This document shows positions 17,993-18,205 of a DNA stretch of 18,205 nucleotides, in pieces. Position 1 is the first letter of the stretch. Every line of letters begins with the position of its first letter. Origin of the DNA: Candidatus Competibacteraceae bacterium (GTDB lineage: Bacteria; Pseudomonadota; Gammaproteobacteria; Competibacterales; Competibacteraceae); the NCBI GenBank assembly GCA_012032855.1, contig JAAUQA010000008.1, positions 1 to 18,205 on the forward strand, read 5' to 3'. The notes beneath the pieces are model-generated. The model made no database searches. It was not told where the DNA came from and was given only the letters and a program-made list of their open reading frames with translations. A program made the position numbers and the translations under genes.

Positions 17993-18205
17993 ATGAACAC
18001 CTCGGCTGAAATGAAAACTCCACCCTTGAATATACGCATCAAGGCTGAACAGCGGAACCTGATTGAACAGGCGGCACAAGCGACCGATAAGACAGTCTCG
18101 GACTTTGTTCGGGATGCCGCCTTGCAACACGCCCAAGACGCCTTACTTGACCGAACTCACCTTTTACTCGACGAACGAGGAATGGCACGAGTTCATCCAA
18201 GCGCT
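17993..18205 (+). CDS. TacA-like (DUF1778) antitoxin, 3' partial, one apparent frameshift
   Basis: The product starts MNTSAEMKTPPLNIRIKAEQ and continues NLIEQAAQATDKTVSDFVRDAALQHAQDALLDRTHLLLD. This is the ribbon-helix-helix antitoxin family whose partner is a GNAT acetyltransferase toxin (TacT) that blocks aminoacyl-tRNAs. Near 18174 the frame slips: removing one A (GACGAACGAG to GACGACGAG) gives DDEEWHEFIQAL to the edge, which matches the family's C-terminal toxin-binding tail. The start may instead be the ATG at 18011, nearer the usual family start. The toxin gene would be expected just beyond the right edge; that cannot be seen. Confidence 0.75.
   Translation, partial: MNTSAEMKTPPLNIRIKAEQRNLIEQAAQATDKTVSDFVRDAALQHAQDALLDRTHLLLDERGMARVHPSA

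Noticed and set aside
1..18205. CRISPR array or phage defence system
   Set aside because: No regularly spaced direct repeats and no cas-like or known defence genes were seen; the only repeats are the tandem 14-mer and the RAYT flanks.

Overview
The window is chromosomal DNA of a gammaproteobacterium. The evidence is the order gyrA-pheA-hisC-tyrA-aroA, an mtaD-ubiG pair, a full YgiQ-type radical SAM protein and a 7-T intrinsic terminator. I cannot name the genus. A class I HMG-CoA reductase and a fatty-acyl/thioester reductase-like SDR are less usual companions for this class.

Left end (1-3.4 kb): a plus-strand NAD(P)-dependent acyl/thioester reductase-like gene runs in from the left edge and ends at a perfect 11-bp hairpin terminator. 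It is convergent with a minus-strand HMG-CoA reductase that carries an N-terminal beta-rich extension in place of a membrane anchor. A 418-bp gap then holds the gyrA promoter region, with two abutting inverted repeats, one of them overlapping the -10 box.

Core (3.8-15.2 kb, all plus strand, very tight): gyrA, pheA (chorismate mutase-prephenate dehydratase), hisC, tyrA, aroA (EPSP synthase), ygiQ, mtaD (MTA/SAH deaminase) and ubiG (ubiquinone O-methyltransferase). The middle genes form an aromatic amino-acid block with 4-nt or near overlaps. aroA makes EPSP, the precursor of chorismate, which feeds PheA and TyrA. HisC-type aminotransferases commonly serve both histidine and Phe/Tyr synthesis. 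serC, which often sits between gyrA and pheA in this group, is absent.

Right end (15.2-18.2 kb, accessory): decayed and mobile material. It holds an ISAzo13-type transposase remnant fused in frame to an internal piece of a class III ring-cleavage dioxygenase. Next is an intact BrnT/BrnA toxin-antitoxin pair bounded by a 9-bp inverted repeat and a half attC-like site, suggesting a gene-cassette relic. A REP-associated tyrosine transposase (RAYT) follows between perfect 19-bp inverted repeats. A TacA-like (DUF1778) antitoxin gene runs off the right edge.

A striking whole-window signal is eight apparent single-base indels in otherwise well-conserved genes (reductase, gyrA, pheA, hisC, mtaD, transposase, RAYT, tacA). 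Each is repaired by one base, giving a family-like protein. Because gyrA is essential and several sites are short homopolymers, consensus sequencing error is the likeliest explanation. The genes are therefore annotated across the breaks. Only the transposase (which also has a nonsense codon) and the dioxygenase piece are called pseudogenes. I did not see a clearly new defence or biosynthetic system; the best candidates for novelty are the HMG-CoA reductase architecture and the brnTA cassette-like unit.
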